The notes below the pieces were generated by a model. That model saw only the letters and a program-made list of their open reading frames with translations, was not told where the DNA came from and searched no databases. A DNA stretch of 64,000 nt from Rosistilla ulvae (GTDB taxonomy: Bacteria > Planctomycetota > Planctomycetia > Pirellulales > Pirellulaceae). Each line of letters opens with the position of its first letter. Position 1 is the first letter of the stretch. Position numbers and translations under genes: made by a program. This document shows positions 29,118 through 38,531 of this stretch, in pieces. The stretch covers positions 4,217,798-4,281,797 of the forward strand of contig NZ_CP036261.1 in assembly GCF_007741475.1 (NCBI RefSeq). Direction: 5' to 3'.

Positions 29118-29423
29118 GGCTGGGACTCTTGAATTGGGGGCTATGCGAAAGGAAATCCGCATCGGTTGGAGTGGGGCGCGATTGAACGCATCGGGGACAG
29201 TTTAATCGATCACGGATGCCGAGACGAATCGCTGGCGGCATCGCCCACAATTCCGCATTCACGCGACGCACGTACCGCGACAACGGACAACGTGTTCGCA
29301 ATAGAATTTGTGCCCGTTGAAGAGGGCAAAGTCAAACGATTCACGTCTTGCCGTCGATCGCTTTCGCCACCGGTGTCCGGCCACAATCACCGCCGTTGGG
29401 CCAAACGATTGCGTCACGGAAGT
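29118..29423. other. Intergenic region, nothing seen
   Basis: About 306 nt between two minus-strand genes. No ORF with protein character, hairpin or U-tract was recognised. Confidence 0.4.
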
Positions 29424-32400
29424 CTAGGAACGCTGCGTTAAACGCATGACGGTATCGATCAATCGATTTCTATCGATCGGTTTACTGAGGAAGTCGTTGC
29501 AGCCGGCTTCGATGCAACGGTTCATATCCCCCTGCATCGCATCGGCGGTGAGGGCGACGATCGGTTTATCGAAGCCCAGTTCCCGCAGACGCGTTGCCGT
29601 TTGGTAGCCATCGAGTCGCGGCATCTGCATATCGAGCAAGATCAAATCGACCGAACGCATGAGTTCAGGATCGGTTGTCAAACGCTCGATCGCTTCGAGC
29701 CCATCTTCGACTTGGTCGACCTCCGCCCCCGCTTGGGACAAGATGCGCGAGCTGAGAAACCGAACATCGCGCCGATCATCGACGATCAACACGCGGCAAT
29801 CGAGCTGTGTGTCGCTGGCATCATGGCGGTCACGGGCATCGACCGGTCCCTCGATCACATCGTCGAGATTCGGTCGGATACGTCGCTGATCCTGAACGTC
29901 GCCAGCCGCGATCGCAAACGTAAAACAACTCCCCTTGCCCGGCTCACTCTCGACCGAAATATCGCCGCCGAGCATATTGACCAAACGCTTGCTGATCGCC
30001 AACCCCAACCCCGTTCCGCCAAACGAACGGCTGACCGAGGCGTCGGCTTGTGAAAACGCTTGAAACAGACGCTCCTGTTGCTCCAACGAAACGCCGATTC
30101 CCGTGTCGATTACACGGAACCGAATCATCGATTCTCCCGCCCGCTCGAATTCGCTGACCTGCAATCGCACGCTCCCCGACTTGGTGAACTTCACGGCATT
30201 GCCGGTCAGATTGATCAGGACCTGCCGCAAGCGTTTGGGATCACTATCGATTCGTTCCGGAACCGTCCCCTCGAATTCGACCTCAAAGTCCAGTTGGCGT
30301 TCGGCGGCGCGAACATCCATCATCGAACGGACATCCCCCACGATCTCCGCGACGGAAAACCGTTCATTGTGGATCTCCATCTTGCCAGCTTCCATCTTCG
30401 ACAAATCGAGGATGTCGTTGATGATGGCCAACAGAAAATTGCCGTTGCGTTGGATCGTGCGAAGATGTTCAAGCTTTTCGGGATCCTGTTCTTGAGCCAA
30501 CAACAGATCGGCATAGCCGAGCACGGCGGTCATCGGAGTTCGGATCTCGTGGCTCATGTTCGCCACAAACTCGCTCTTCGACGCATTGGCCAATTGCGCC
30601 TGATGCTCGCTGGCTCGCAGCGCCTGTTCCACCTGAACGCGATCGGAAATATCGACTCCCGAAGCGATCAGATGCGTGATTTGGCCACCTTCGTTGCGGA
30701 CCGGGGCGAGCATGAAATCGATCGTCATCCGCGTCTCACAGGCCATCCGCACTGCGACGTCATAACGCACCACTTCACCCGCGACAGCCCGAACCACAGC
30801 CTCCTGCAATCGGGCAATTGATTGGGGTTCGAAGTTCCACCAATAACAGTCCCAAAATTTTCGGCCTACCACTTCGGTTCGATCGATCGCCCCCGCCTTC
30901 AGCGCGGTCGCATTCGCTTCCAACAGCGTTCCGTCGACTCCTAACACTCCGATAAAGAACAGCGTATTGTCGATCACACGGCGTAGCTGTGCCTCGCGAT
31001 CGGCCAGTTCCAATTCCCAACGCTTCCGCTCGGTAACATCGCTCGCCACCGCCACGATACTCAACGGCTGTCGATCTCGATCGCGGCGAATTACACCGCG
31101 ACCGGAACTCCAGACGATACCTTGGTTGTCACCGCGAAGGATCCGAAATTCCATGTCGAACGATTCGCATCGACCGGTGAAAAGGGCGTCGATCCGTTGG
31201 GCAACTCGATCGCGATCGTCGACGTGAATGATCTCTAAAAAACCAGCTCGCGTCGGCAGGAATTGATTCCGTGTGTAACCAAAAAGTTCGAACAGTTGAT
31301 CCGACCAAATGACTCGGTCGGCCAAGATATCCCAGTGCCAAGTTCCCAGTTGTCCGGCATCCATCGCCAGATGCAATTTCCGCTCGCGGTCGAGCAGTTC
31401 TTGCTCGGATTCCTTCCGGGCGATGCACTGGGCGATCGCATCGGCGATCGGCAACATCTGTTGGAAAACTTCGGGGACCAGGGCATGGCGGGCAAACAAC
31501 GCAACGACGCCAACGACGCGTCCTTCGACGACCAAAGGATACCCAGCAAATGCGACAAGCCCTTCGCTTGCCGCCCATTGGGGATCGCCGACGCTGCCGT
31601 CATGCAAGACGTCGTTTGTCTGCAGAGGTCGCTGCGTCGACGCGATCTGCCCCACTTTCAATTCGCCCATCGGAATTCGGCTGTGTCGACCGTCGAGATG
31701 CGTGTAGAGACCCGCGCTGGCGGATAGTTCCAAGACCTGAGTCGCTTCGTTCAACAGCCAGATACGGGCGAAAGCGCCGTCGAGAACATCGACCAATTGC
31801 TGACAACAGGTCTGCAAGATCTTGGGCAACGGCGCCGCGCCGGCTAACGCGACCGCCAACGATCCGTGAAGCCCGGCCAGTTTCGCCCGCTGTTCCAAAA
31901 CCGCTTCCGCCGCTTTGCGTTCGCTGATGTCGCGAAGATAGGCGGTAAAAAATGGCGAGCCATCGCGATTAAGCGAGACATTGATTGCCAGTTCGATCGG
32001 AAACTGGGTTCCATCGGCCCGAAGCGCGAGCAGTTCGACACGTTTGCCGATCACACGAACCTGCCCCGAATCCAGGTAGCGCTGGAGTCCCTGTCGATGC
32101 GCTTCGCGAAATTCTGCGGGGATCAAGGTGTCGGCCAGCGACTTGCCCGTCACCTCTCCCTTTGAAATGCCAAACGTCGTTTCGGCGGCGGCGTTGAAAT
32201 CGACGATCTTGCCGTCGACATCCATCGTGATGATGCAGTCCAAGGCGGCATCGAGAACTGCAGCTTTGCGGGCCTCTTCGTCGCGGTAGCGATCATCGAG
32301 TCGTTTGCGACGAATCGCTTGGCCGATCTCACGGCCGACATCGCGCAACATCCGCAGGCTCGAATCGTCCCGATCGAGTTTCGACGTCGAAAAAAATTCG

Positions 32401-33941
32401 ATCGCCCCCCGGAAATGTTTGCCGCTGGAAATGGGGGATGCCATCGCACTGACGATCCCCACTTCGCGGGCTAATTCATTCCGTTGAAAAAAGACCTCCG
32501 AATCACCATCGGTCGCGGTAACATCTTCGATCCAATGGGGCTGTCTTCTTTCCCAAACGTATCCGGGCAGACCCGATCCATTCTGGAATCGCCATTCTTT
32601 GCTCCGTTGAGCAAATTGAATCAACGGCGCGGACGCATCGGCCACGCTCGCTTCGACACATTCCAGCAGGCGAGTTTTCGAATCGACCAGCCACAACAGG
32701 CATACATCGACATTCAGAATCTGTCGCAGATTCTCCAACAACTGAGGAACCGCATCGTCGAACGATTCGGTATCGACCAACAATTGTGTCAAGCTGTGTG
32801 TTGCCGCCAACCGCATCTCGTCTCGTTTGCGATCGGAGATATCAACGAATGTTAGAATCACTCCATCGGGTTGATGATCGTATCGATAGGGCAGCACACG
32901 GCGCAGAAACCAACGGCTTTCGGTCGTTTGAAATTCGTCTTCGACATACGCGATCTCATCGCTCAGCTTATCGACCTGCGGAATCGCTGGCATCTTGTCC
33001 GATTTGTGCGCAATTTCCGATAACGGTCGACCGATGTCCGATTCGCAAACGTTGTAGATGTCGCGAACCGTTGGCGTAAAGCTTTTGATCCTGCCGCTGG
33101 CGTCCAAGAAGATCGTCGCGATCTGGGTTCCCTCCAACAGGTTTCGCAAATCGCTGCGAGCCCGCAGCAGCGCTTCCATGCCAGCTTGAATCTCTTGCTT
33201 CGAAGTCGCCAGTTGTTCGTTGGCCGATCGCAGTTCCTCATTCAACCGAAGCAGTTCTTCATTGGTCGATTTCAGTTGTTCATTGGATCCAGCCAAATCT
33301 TCAACCGCGCTCTTCAGCTCGGTTCGGGACGGCTCGGACTGCCGCTGGGTATCTAGAATCGCATCGTCCACATCTGGCCCTCCATCCGCTTGTATTGGCA
33401 ACAGCCACTTTGCGATTCGGGTCCCGATGGGTGCAGTTCCAGAGCCCGTGACAGACTCGTGATCCGATACGATTGTCTGACCGCCCGCAGCAGCCAAGGT
33501 CTCGATCCCCGCTCGGCCATCGGCGCCCGGCCCTGAAACCAGCACACCAAGAACGGGGATCTGTTTGATTTCCGCCAACGCGGCGAAGAGTTCGTCGATC
33601 GGATTTGTTGATTCAACCGAAGCATCGTTGGCAATCGCAGCAACGCCAGCGTCGCCAAAACGAAGACAGTTGTTTGGGGGAACCCAATAGATATGGTTGG
33701 GCCGCAGCAGAATCGGCGACTCGCCAAGCTCGCTCATCGCCATCGTTGCGGCGTCAGCGTGGGAATCGAGCAAACGGTCGACGATGGACGTACGCGCGAT
33801 GATGAACGCAGCCCCGGTGCTTTGGGGGAGCCCGTCCAACAGACGCCCGATCGCGTCGTTTTCCGACGCGGCACAACCGATACCGATGATCGCCGTTGGT
33901 CGGTCGACCTCACCTCGGTTCGAGGTTTGAGCCCATTGCAT
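29424..33941 (-). CDS. Hybrid sensor histidine kinase with degenerate CheB domain, PAS/GAF array and receiver domain
   Basis: The protein has 1505 aa and no signal peptide. Approximate domain order: CheB-methylesterase-like 15-185; coiled coil 207-262 (NEQLKSTNEELLRLNEEL); PAS_10-like 265-375; GAF 385-545; PAS 555-675; GAF 690-850; two PAS 860-1110; HisKA 1120-1190 with phospho-His in SHEIRTP (His1131); HATPase with DTGIGV and GGTGLGLAI; receiver about 1385-1500 with acceptor Asp in LILLDMQMP (near 1436). The CheB nucleophile Ser is replaced (IGIGCAASEN) and the active His is absent (FIIARTS), while the family Asp (GPGADG) remains, so that domain is probably sensory or structural. The CheR domain usual in such fusions is missing. 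It is a cytoplasmic multi-input kinase; its target is unknown and no response regulator is adjacent. Confidence 0.92.
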   Translation of the reverse strand: MQWAQTSNRGEVDRPTAIIGIGCAASENDAIGRLLDGLPQSTGAAFIIARTSIVDRLLDSHADAATMAMSELGESPILLRPNHIYWVPPNNCLRFGDAGVAAIANDASVESTNPIDELFAALAEIKQIPVLGVLVSGPGADGRAGIETLAAAGGQTIVSDHESVTGSGTAPIGTRIAKWLLPIQADGGPDVDDAILDTQRQSEPSRTELKSAVEDLAGSNEQLKSTNEELLRLNEELRSANEQLATSKQEIQAGMEALLRARSDLRNLLEGTQIATIFLDASGRIKSFTPTVRDIYNVCESDIGRPLSEIAHKSDKMPAIPQVDKLSDEIAYVEDEFQTTESRWFLRRVLPYRYDHQPDGVILTFVDISDRKRDEMRLAATHSLTQLLVDTESFDDAVPQLLENLRQILNVDVCLLWLVDSKTRLLECVEASVADASAPLIQFAQRSKEWRFQNGSGLPGYVWERRQPHWIEDVTATDGDSEVFFQRNELAREVGIVSAMASPISSGKHFRGAIEFFSTSKLDRDDSSLRMLRDVGREIGQAIRRKRLDDRYRDEEARKAAVLDAALDCIITMDVDGKIVDFNAAAETTFGISKGEVTGKSLADTLIPAEFREAHRQGLQRYLDSGQVRVIGKRVELLALRADGTQFPIELAINVSLNRDGSPFFTAYLRDISERKAAEAVLEQRAKLAGLHGSLAVALAGAAPLPKILQTCCQQLVDVLDGAFARIWLLNEATQVLELSASAGLYTHLDGRHSRIPMGELKVGQIASTQRPLQTNDVLHDGSVGDPQWAASEGLVAFAGYPLVVEGRVVGVVALFARHALVPEVFQQMLPIADAIAQCIARKESEQELLDRERKLHLAMDAGQLGTWHWDILADRVIWSDQLFELFGYTRNQFLPTRAGFLEIIHVDDRDRVAQRIDALFTGRCESFDMEFRILRGDNQGIVWSSGRGVIRRDRDRQPLSIVAVASDVTERKRWELELADREAQLRRVIDNTLFFIGVLGVDGTLLEANATALKAGAIDRTEVVGRKFWDCYWWNFEPQSIARLQEAVVRAVAGEVVRYDVAVRMACETRMTIDFMLAPVRNEGGQITHLIASGVDISDRVQVEQALRASEHQAQLANASKSEFVANMSHEIRTPMTAVLGYADLLLAQEQDPEKLEHLRTIQRNGNFLLAIINDILDLSKMEAGKMEIHNERFSVAEIVGDVRSMMDVRAAERQLDFEVEFEGTVPERIDSDPKRLRQVLINLTGNAVKFTKSGSVRLQVSEFERAGESMIRFRVIDTGIGVSLEQQERLFQAFSQADASVSRSFGGTGLGLAISKRLVNMLGGDISVESEPGKGSCFTFAIAAGDVQDQRRIRPNLDDVIEGPVDARDRHDASDTQLDCRVLIVDDRRDVRFLSSRILSQAGAEVDQVEDGLEAIERLTTDPELMRSVDLILLDMQMPRLDGYQTATRLRELGFDKPIVALTADAMQGDMNRCIEAGCNDFLSKPIDRNRLIDTVMRLTQRS

Positions 33942-34131
33942 TGAAGAGTGATTCCAGTGGCGAATTCGTAGCCTGTCAAGGCTTCATTGTGGGAACTTCG
34001 CGACGGCATCACAACCGTGGGTAAGGCAATCGACGGAACGAATCGATCGGAGCGCAGCAACGCCTCCAGATCAGGTGCCATCGGACACGCGTACACCTCC
34101 GCTTAATGCGCGCTACACTCTTGCGGTCGCG

Positions 34132-34548
34132 CTATTGATTCTGGATCTCGATCGAATGCGAGATTTGCGAATCGAGGAATTTGCCCATCACAATCCATCC
34201 ATCGCTGCTTAGGTCACAATCGACCGTCACGCGAATGGTTGCGGCAAGAGTCGGTAGCGTCGCGGGATCGATGGTCACGTCATAGCTCAATCTTGGATTG
34301 AACGCCGTGATCGTGTCGTCGACCGCCCCCTGCACCTCGGCAATCGTCGCTCCTTGAACCAACGCGGTTCGCGCGCCTTCATAAGCGGCTTGGGCAACCA
34401 TGTTTCGCAGCAAGTTGTAACGGATCACATCGGCGCTGGCCACGAACAGAAACAACAGGATCGGGATGCAGAACGCCATCTCGACGGTGACCGCTCCCTG
34501 GCGACCGCGTCGTTCGAATCGAAGGCGTCGTTGGTGTTGGAACTTCAT
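34132..34548 (-). CDS. TadE-like pilus-assembly pseudopilin (second of pair)
   Basis: The protein has 138 aa. A basic N-terminus precedes AVTVEMAFCIPILLFLFVASADVIRY, the TadE membrane segment with its conserved Glu, and AAYEGARTAL follows. The short extracytoplasmic domain is beta-rich. TadE-type minor pilins are cleaved by a prepilin peptidase and help assemble Flp/Tad pili, which anchor cells to surfaces. It starts 6 nt after the VWA/TadG-like gene ends, in a three-gene operon (36205 to 34132). Confidence 0.85.
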   Translation of the reverse strand: MKFQHQRRLRFERRGRQGAVTVEMAFCIPILLFLFVASADVIRYNLLRNMVAQAAYEGARTALVQGATIAEVQGAVDDTITAFNPRLSYDVTIDPATLPTLAATIRVTVDCDLSSDGWIVMGKFLDSQISHSIEIQNQ

Positions 34549-34554
34549 GGCATA

Positions 34555-35718
34555 TTACTCCGTTAACGACAGCCCAATCGAACGAGCAATCTCTCGGAAC
34601 GCCGTCTGCAGCTCTTCATCGCTAGCCGCTTGGAACGCCGTTCCCCCAGTTGTATCGGCCACATCTTGCATCACCGAGAAACTGGCCCCGGCACCGAAGC
34701 TGACCGTATGGATGGTGATCCTTTCATTCTTTGCATACACCGCTGCCTGGACCGGGTTGTATCCGACGTTCCATTGCCCGTCGGTCATCAGGATGATCAC
34801 CTTCTCCGAAAAGCTGGCGTTGGGAGAGTTTCGGATCAACGACCGCGCTCGATCGATGCCGCTGCTGATCGCCGTCCCGCCGATGATCTCGCGGTTACCG
34901 ATCGCCCGCACCGCGTTTTGAACCACCGAATAGTCGTTGGTGAAGTTGGCGTTCGTTGTCACCTCAGTCGCCGTGAACGTTCTTCGGTAGACGGCACTGT
35001 ACTGCGACTCGGGAGCCGAATACGAAACCAACGCGACGTGTTCCTTCTTTTCCTTTTGCCCCATCTCGTCGAAGAAGACATCGATCGCGTTTTCGAGACT
35101 GTCCCAACGACTTCGCGGTTGCGGAGCTTCAAAATACGCATAGCTAAAACTTTGGCGATTCGGATAAACCCAATCGACCCCGGACAGGTCAAACGCCATC
35201 GATGCCGATCGATCGAGCACCAGCACGATGTCAAGATTGATCTCTGTGGCGGTCGCCATCTGCGACAGATCGGTCGCTTCCCCGTTGCGAACTCCCGGGA
35301 ACAACGATTGCAGTCCGGGATTCACCGAACCACCTCCCAGCCGAGCGACAACGCGGAACGAATTGATCGGCGTCGCATCTTCGCTGAACTGAAACTTGTT
35401 GTTGGTTTGCCGTTGCGAATTCCCCGCGAGAATATCGGCGTTCGCCAATTTAAAGCCTTTTGCACCGATCACGCTGTTTTGCTCGGCAAGATTCTTCGCA
35501 CGTTGTTTCGCTAGCGAAATCGAGCCGGTCTGTGTGTATTCCACCGAAGCGGCTTTCGACGAAAGATCCGACACGATGCGCATGTCGGTTCGCGCTGCTT
35601 CGACCAACGATAGATCGAGCGCCATCGTGCCCAACGCAATCAAAGCGGCCAACATAAACAAGAACATCACCAGAATTGCACCGGTTCGTGTTTGGGAAGG
35701 AGAGCGTTTTAGAGGCAT
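34555..35718 (-). CDS. TadG-like protein with von Willebrand factor A domain
   Basis: The protein has 387 aa. A short basic leader and one membrane helix (GAILVMFLFMLAALIALGTMALDLS) precede a spacer, then a VWA domain. Its MIDAS metal site is readable: DRSAS (DxSxS), the later Thr in IGGTAISSG, and the Asp in ILMTDGQWNVG. TadG proteins sit in the Tad pilus assembly complex. A VWA domain is common in planctomycete TadG versions and suggests binding to a protein or surface through a metal ion. It lies between the two TadE-like genes, 37 nt after the first and 6 nt before the second. Confidence 0.86.
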   Translation of the reverse strand: MPLKRSPSQTRTGAILVMFLFMLAALIALGTMALDLSLVEAARTDMRIVSDLSSKAASVEYTQTGSISLAKQRAKNLAEQNSVIGAKGFKLANADILAGNSQRQTNNKFQFSEDATPINSFRVVARLGGGSVNPGLQSLFPGVRNGEATDLSQMATATEINLDIVLVLDRSASMAFDLSGVDWVYPNRQSFSYAYFEAPQPRSRWDSLENAIDVFFDEMGQKEKKEHVALVSYSAPESQYSAVYRRTFTATEVTTNANFTNDYSVVQNAVRAIGNREIIGGTAISSGIDRARSLIRNSPNASFSEKVIILMTDGQWNVGYNPVQAAVYAKNERITIHTVSFGAGASFSVMQDVADTTGGTAFQAASDEELQTAFREIARSIGLSLTE

Positions 35719-35755
35719 TTGTAGGATCCAAATCGAGGTAAAATTGCGAGGGCGA

Positions 35756-36205
35756 CTACTCTTTGACAGCAGTTACCGACACGGTGACATTTCGATCGGC
35801 AAGCAGATTGAAAGACGAGAAATGGGCCAGTTCGGAGATCGGAACTGTCAGTTCAAGCTGCAACAGATCGCCTCTCTTGGCCGTTGTTAGATTGGCGGGA
35901 GGCGTCAGCGTCCAACCTTCGATCTCACGAGCGGTCAGCATTCGATCAATGGCGCCATTGACGTCCGCACTGACCGCACCCACGTCGGCAGCAGCGCGGA
36001 TGCCCTCATACGCGGCGACCTTCAGTGTTTGTTTGAAGTAGATGTAGTTGGTGACGTCGATAAATCCGAATGTTACGACAGTGAACACCGGCAAACAGAA
36101 TGCGAGTTCAGCAACGGCCGCCCCCAAACGTATGGGACCGCGTGCCCGGTGATCCCGTTTCGGCTTTCGGCTTCGACGGCCGATCGGACCTGTTTTGTAT
36201 TGCAT
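35756..36205 (-). CDS. TadE-like pilus-assembly pseudopilin (first of pair)
   Basis: The protein has 149 aa. A basic leader of about 30 residues is followed by AVAELAFCLPVFTVVTFGFIDVTNYIY, with the conserved Glu, and by AAYEGIRAAADVG. The remainder is a small beta domain. It opens the TadE-TadG-TadE operon. The core Tad genes (secretin, CpaF-type ATPase, TadB/C, prepilin peptidase) are not in this window, so these three would depend on machinery elsewhere. Two TadE copies around one VWA protein form a compact minor-pilin module. Confidence 0.85.
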   Translation of the reverse strand: MQYKTGPIGRRSRKPKRDHRARGPIRLGAAVAELAFCLPVFTVVTFGFIDVTNYIYFKQTLKVAAYEGIRAAADVGAVSADVNGAIDRMLTAREIEGWTLTPPANLTTAKRGDLLQLELTVPISELAHFSSFNLLADRNVTVSVTAVKE

Positions 36206-36791
36206 CGAAAGGCTGTTGAGTTTTGTTACGGAATCGGCAGTTCACGAAACCGGCTCATCGCAGTGAGGCTTCGCAAAACGGAAACACATAGAAACTCTAT
36301 GCTACGCAGTGGTCCCAGGCGGGAAATTTCTCCGTTGTTTTTCCACAACGCCTCCGCCCCACAACACTGCGTTGTTATGCGATCTGCCCAGCCCTCCGAA
36401 ATCCCGACGGTCGGCGCCACCACGGGGTTCCGTGTTTATCGTAGGTTCTCGTTGGTGCGACCGTAAACGCTGCTGCGGCGAGCGTCCGCGTGCCTCCCGG
36501 TCTGGAACGCCCCTGGGATGGCACACCAGTGCGAAATCGCAACGGAAACCGAAGAGCTTTCTTCATCCACCCGAAAAGAGGCTGACGAAAGAACTTTACA
36601 ACCGGACAAGCTCCTCAAGCGAGAGCGAGGTCTGGCACGAACGCCCTAATGTAGTTGACCATTCATTCCGTTCTGACTAGGATCGTTGAAAAGCGTGCCG
36701 TCCGCTTCCCACCAACGAATCGCTTCCCACCAACGAAACGCTTCCCCCCAAGCTCCCCTTCCATTTGCGAATCCCGCATGAGGCACAATTT
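36206..36791. other. Divergent intergenic region with short tandem repeat
   Basis: About 585 nt between the divergent Tad trio and DUF1559 copy 2. No credible gene was found. An 18-bp unit, CGCTTCCCACCAACGAAW, occurs twice head to tail (36703-36720, 36721-36738) with a third partial copy (from 36739). It ends about 40 nt before the DUF1559 start and so lies in the promoter or leader region. Confidence 0.5.
36703..36749. repeat. 18-bp tandem repeat upstream of DUF1559 copy 2
   Basis: Two full units differ at one base (final T or A), and a third unit is complete for its first nine bases before diverging into a C-run. It could be slippage-prone, or it could be clustered binding sites near the promoter. 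Confidence 0.6.
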
Positions 36792-37757
36792 ATGAACACA
36801 GTTACCATTCCCTGTGAGCGTCAAAGGCTCGCCCGTGGTTTCACTTTGGTGGAACTGCTTGTCGTCATCGCGATTATTGGAATTTTGGTTGGTCTTTTGC
36901 TTCCTGCGGTTCAAGCAGCGCGCGAGGCGGCGCGGCGGATGCAGTGCAGCAACAACCTGAAGCAGATTGGTCTTGCGCTCCACAATTACCACGACACGTA
37001 CCAATGTTTTCCAGCAGGATTCAACTATCGTGGTTCCGCCTACAACTACCAACCAGAGTGGGGCTGGGGCGTTGCGATCCTACCGTTTGTTGAACAGCAA
37101 CCGATGTATGACGCATTGCAGTCGACAACACGCACGCTAAATCAAGTTCTCAACGCAGCGGCCACCAATCCAAGTCCTGAACGGACGCTTGTCCAGACGA
37201 CGTTGGACTTCTACCGCTGCCCGTCCGACACCGGTCCGGATATTGCAGATAGCGAAATGCCCAATTTTGGGACTTTCACCAACCCGCGAGTAGCGCTTTC
37301 AAACTATGTAGGAAATGCTGGTTGGCAAGATCAGCCCGCCGGAGCAGATAAAGTCCGAGGGATGTTTTTTGGAAACAGTTTTCTTAAGTTCGCCCATGTA
37401 CTCGATGGCAGTTCGAACACGATCTTTGTTTCGGAACGAGACTACAAAAGGACCCACGCTGCATCTTGGCTGGGGGTTGGGAACAACAATTTGGGGTCCT
37501 CGAACCATGCTACGTTGAAGACCTTGTTTCGTGGCTACTTCAACATCAATTACGATTACGCGACCTTGAATAGCGGCAACACGGGCAAGGGCTGGGGGAG
37601 CCTTCATCCCGGCGGCCTACAAGTGTTGATGGTCGATGCTTCGACCCACTTTCTATCGGAAACGGTCGAGCGTGAGTCGTCGGTCGCTGGCCAAATTGGT
37701 GTTTTGAATGCAATGCTCTGGCGAGACGATGGGCAGCCCTTCAAATCGCCTTTCTAA
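36792..37757 (+). CDS. DUF1559 prepilin-like protein, copy 2
   Basis: The protein is 321 aa from ATG 36792; a TTG at 36765 would add nine unlikely residues. The leader ERQRLARG is followed by FTLVELLVVIAIIGILVGLL and QAAREAARRMQCSNNLKQIG. The DUF1559 body includes ALHNYHDTYQCFPAG, WGWGVAILPFVEQQP, LDGSSNTIFVSE and the closing LHPGGLQVLMVDASTHFL. As with the other copies, it should be a type II/IV-prepilin-processed envelope protein of unknown function. A strong terminator follows 32 nt after the stop, then its lipoprotein partner, so the two may be transcribed separately or through partial read-through. Confidence 0.93.
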   Translation: MNTVTIPCERQRLARGFTLVELLVVIAIIGILVGLLLPAVQAAREAARRMQCSNNLKQIGLALHNYHDTYQCFPAGFNYRGSAYNYQPEWGWGVAILPFVEQQPMYDALQSTTRTLNQVLNAAATNPSPERTLVQTTLDFYRCPSDTGPDIADSEMPNFGTFTNPRVALSNYVGNAGWQDQPAGADKVRGMFFGNSFLKFAHVLDGSSNTIFVSERDYKRTHAASWLGVGNNNLGSSNHATLKTLFRGYFNINYDYATLNSGNTGKGWGSLHPGGLQVLMVDASTHFLSETVERESSVAGQIGVLNAMLWRDDGQPFKSPF

Positions 37758-37788
37758 TTTGCTCTCGGCCGACCGCTACACTTTCTCA

Positions 37789-37830
37789 ACGCCTCGGAAA
37801 ACACAAGATTCCGAGGCGTCGTTTTTTTAT
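37789..37830 (+). terminator. Rho-independent terminator after DUF1559 copy 2
   Basis: Stem ACGCCTCGGAA (37789-37799) pairs perfectly with TTCCGAGGCGT (37809-37819) around a 9-nt loop and is followed by a run of seven T (37822-37828). This is the cleanest intrinsic terminator in the window and lies between a DUF1559 gene and its lipoprotein partner. Confidence 0.92.
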
Positions 37831-37858
37831 TTATCATTCCCCTTCTATTGATATACAA

Positions 37859-38254
37859 ATGACAAAATCAACTGTTCTTCCGCTGACGTTTTTGTTGGCA
37901 TGCGTTTTCATCGCAGGCTGTAACTCAGGTGTTGAACTCGCCACGGTGACAGGAACCGTTTCGCTGGATGGTCAACCTGCTGAAGGGTTGGAAATTGAGT
38001 TCGCCCCAACAAATCCTGGCGTTACCGCAGTCGGCCTCGGTTTCACTCAAGCCGATGGTTCGTATTCACTTCACTACCCCGGGGACGACAATGCCGGCGC
38101 ACCTCCGGGCGACTACGTTGTTCGGATTCGCGGTGCAGAACGCGATGATGCTCCGATGTTGAAAGTCGCCAACATCTATAATACCAAGTCTGAATTGACA
38201 GCCACTGTGGAACGAGGCGCCAATACCATCGACTTCGAGGTTACCAGCAAGTAG
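37859..38254 (+). CDS. Small lipoprotein with carboxypeptidase-regulatory-like domain, partner of DUF1559 copy 2
   Basis: The protein has 131 aa. A lipoprotein signal with lipobox FIAGC (Cys near 20) leads into one beta-sandwich-like domain: VTGTVSLDGQPAEGLEIEFAP, DGSYSLHYPGDD and PPGDYVVRIRG. It ends with YNTKSELTATV and a terminal strand, much like the lipoprotein at 16967-17368. It starts about 30 nt after the terminator of the DUF1559 gene, so a promoter inside the terminator region or read-through must serve it. A hairpin follows the stop (38278-38312). Confidence 0.82.
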   Translation: MTKSTVLPLTFLLACVFIAGCNSGVELATVTGTVSLDGQPAEGLEIEFAPTNPGVTAVGLGFTQADGSYSLHYPGDDNAGAPPGDYVVRIRGAERDDAPMLKVANIYNTKSELTATVERGANTIDFEVTSK

Positions 38255-38277
38255 GGTAAGCCGAATCGATGCTGCCA

Positions 38278-38312
38278 ACAGCGACCGCTGATAGAGTATC
38301 AGCTGTCGCTGT
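38278..38312 (+). terminator. Hairpin after lipoprotein gene, no U-tract
   Basis: ACAGCGACCGCTGATA (38278-38293) pairs with TATCAGCTGTCGCTGT (38297-38312) over 16 positions with one mismatch and a 3-nt loop, 24 nt past the stop. With no T-run it is more likely a 3'-end stabiliser or Rho-assisted terminator than an intrinsic one. Confidence 0.5.
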
Positions 38313-38531
38313 CCGTTCAAGGCGCTGCGAACGGGCAAGCAGTGGAGACTAATTCCGATGGGATCCGTGAAACGCTAGCTCCAGCAAGCGTTCCGTCTCA
38401 ATATCCAAAAGGCGTAGCCGTTCTCTACGCCTGATCGATGGTCTCTGACAAGGCATTTCCGGTTCCCCGTGCGGAGCGTTATGATGAGCTCCATACGCTC
38501 GTGCGTAGCGACTCCCCCGAATTTGCCAACC

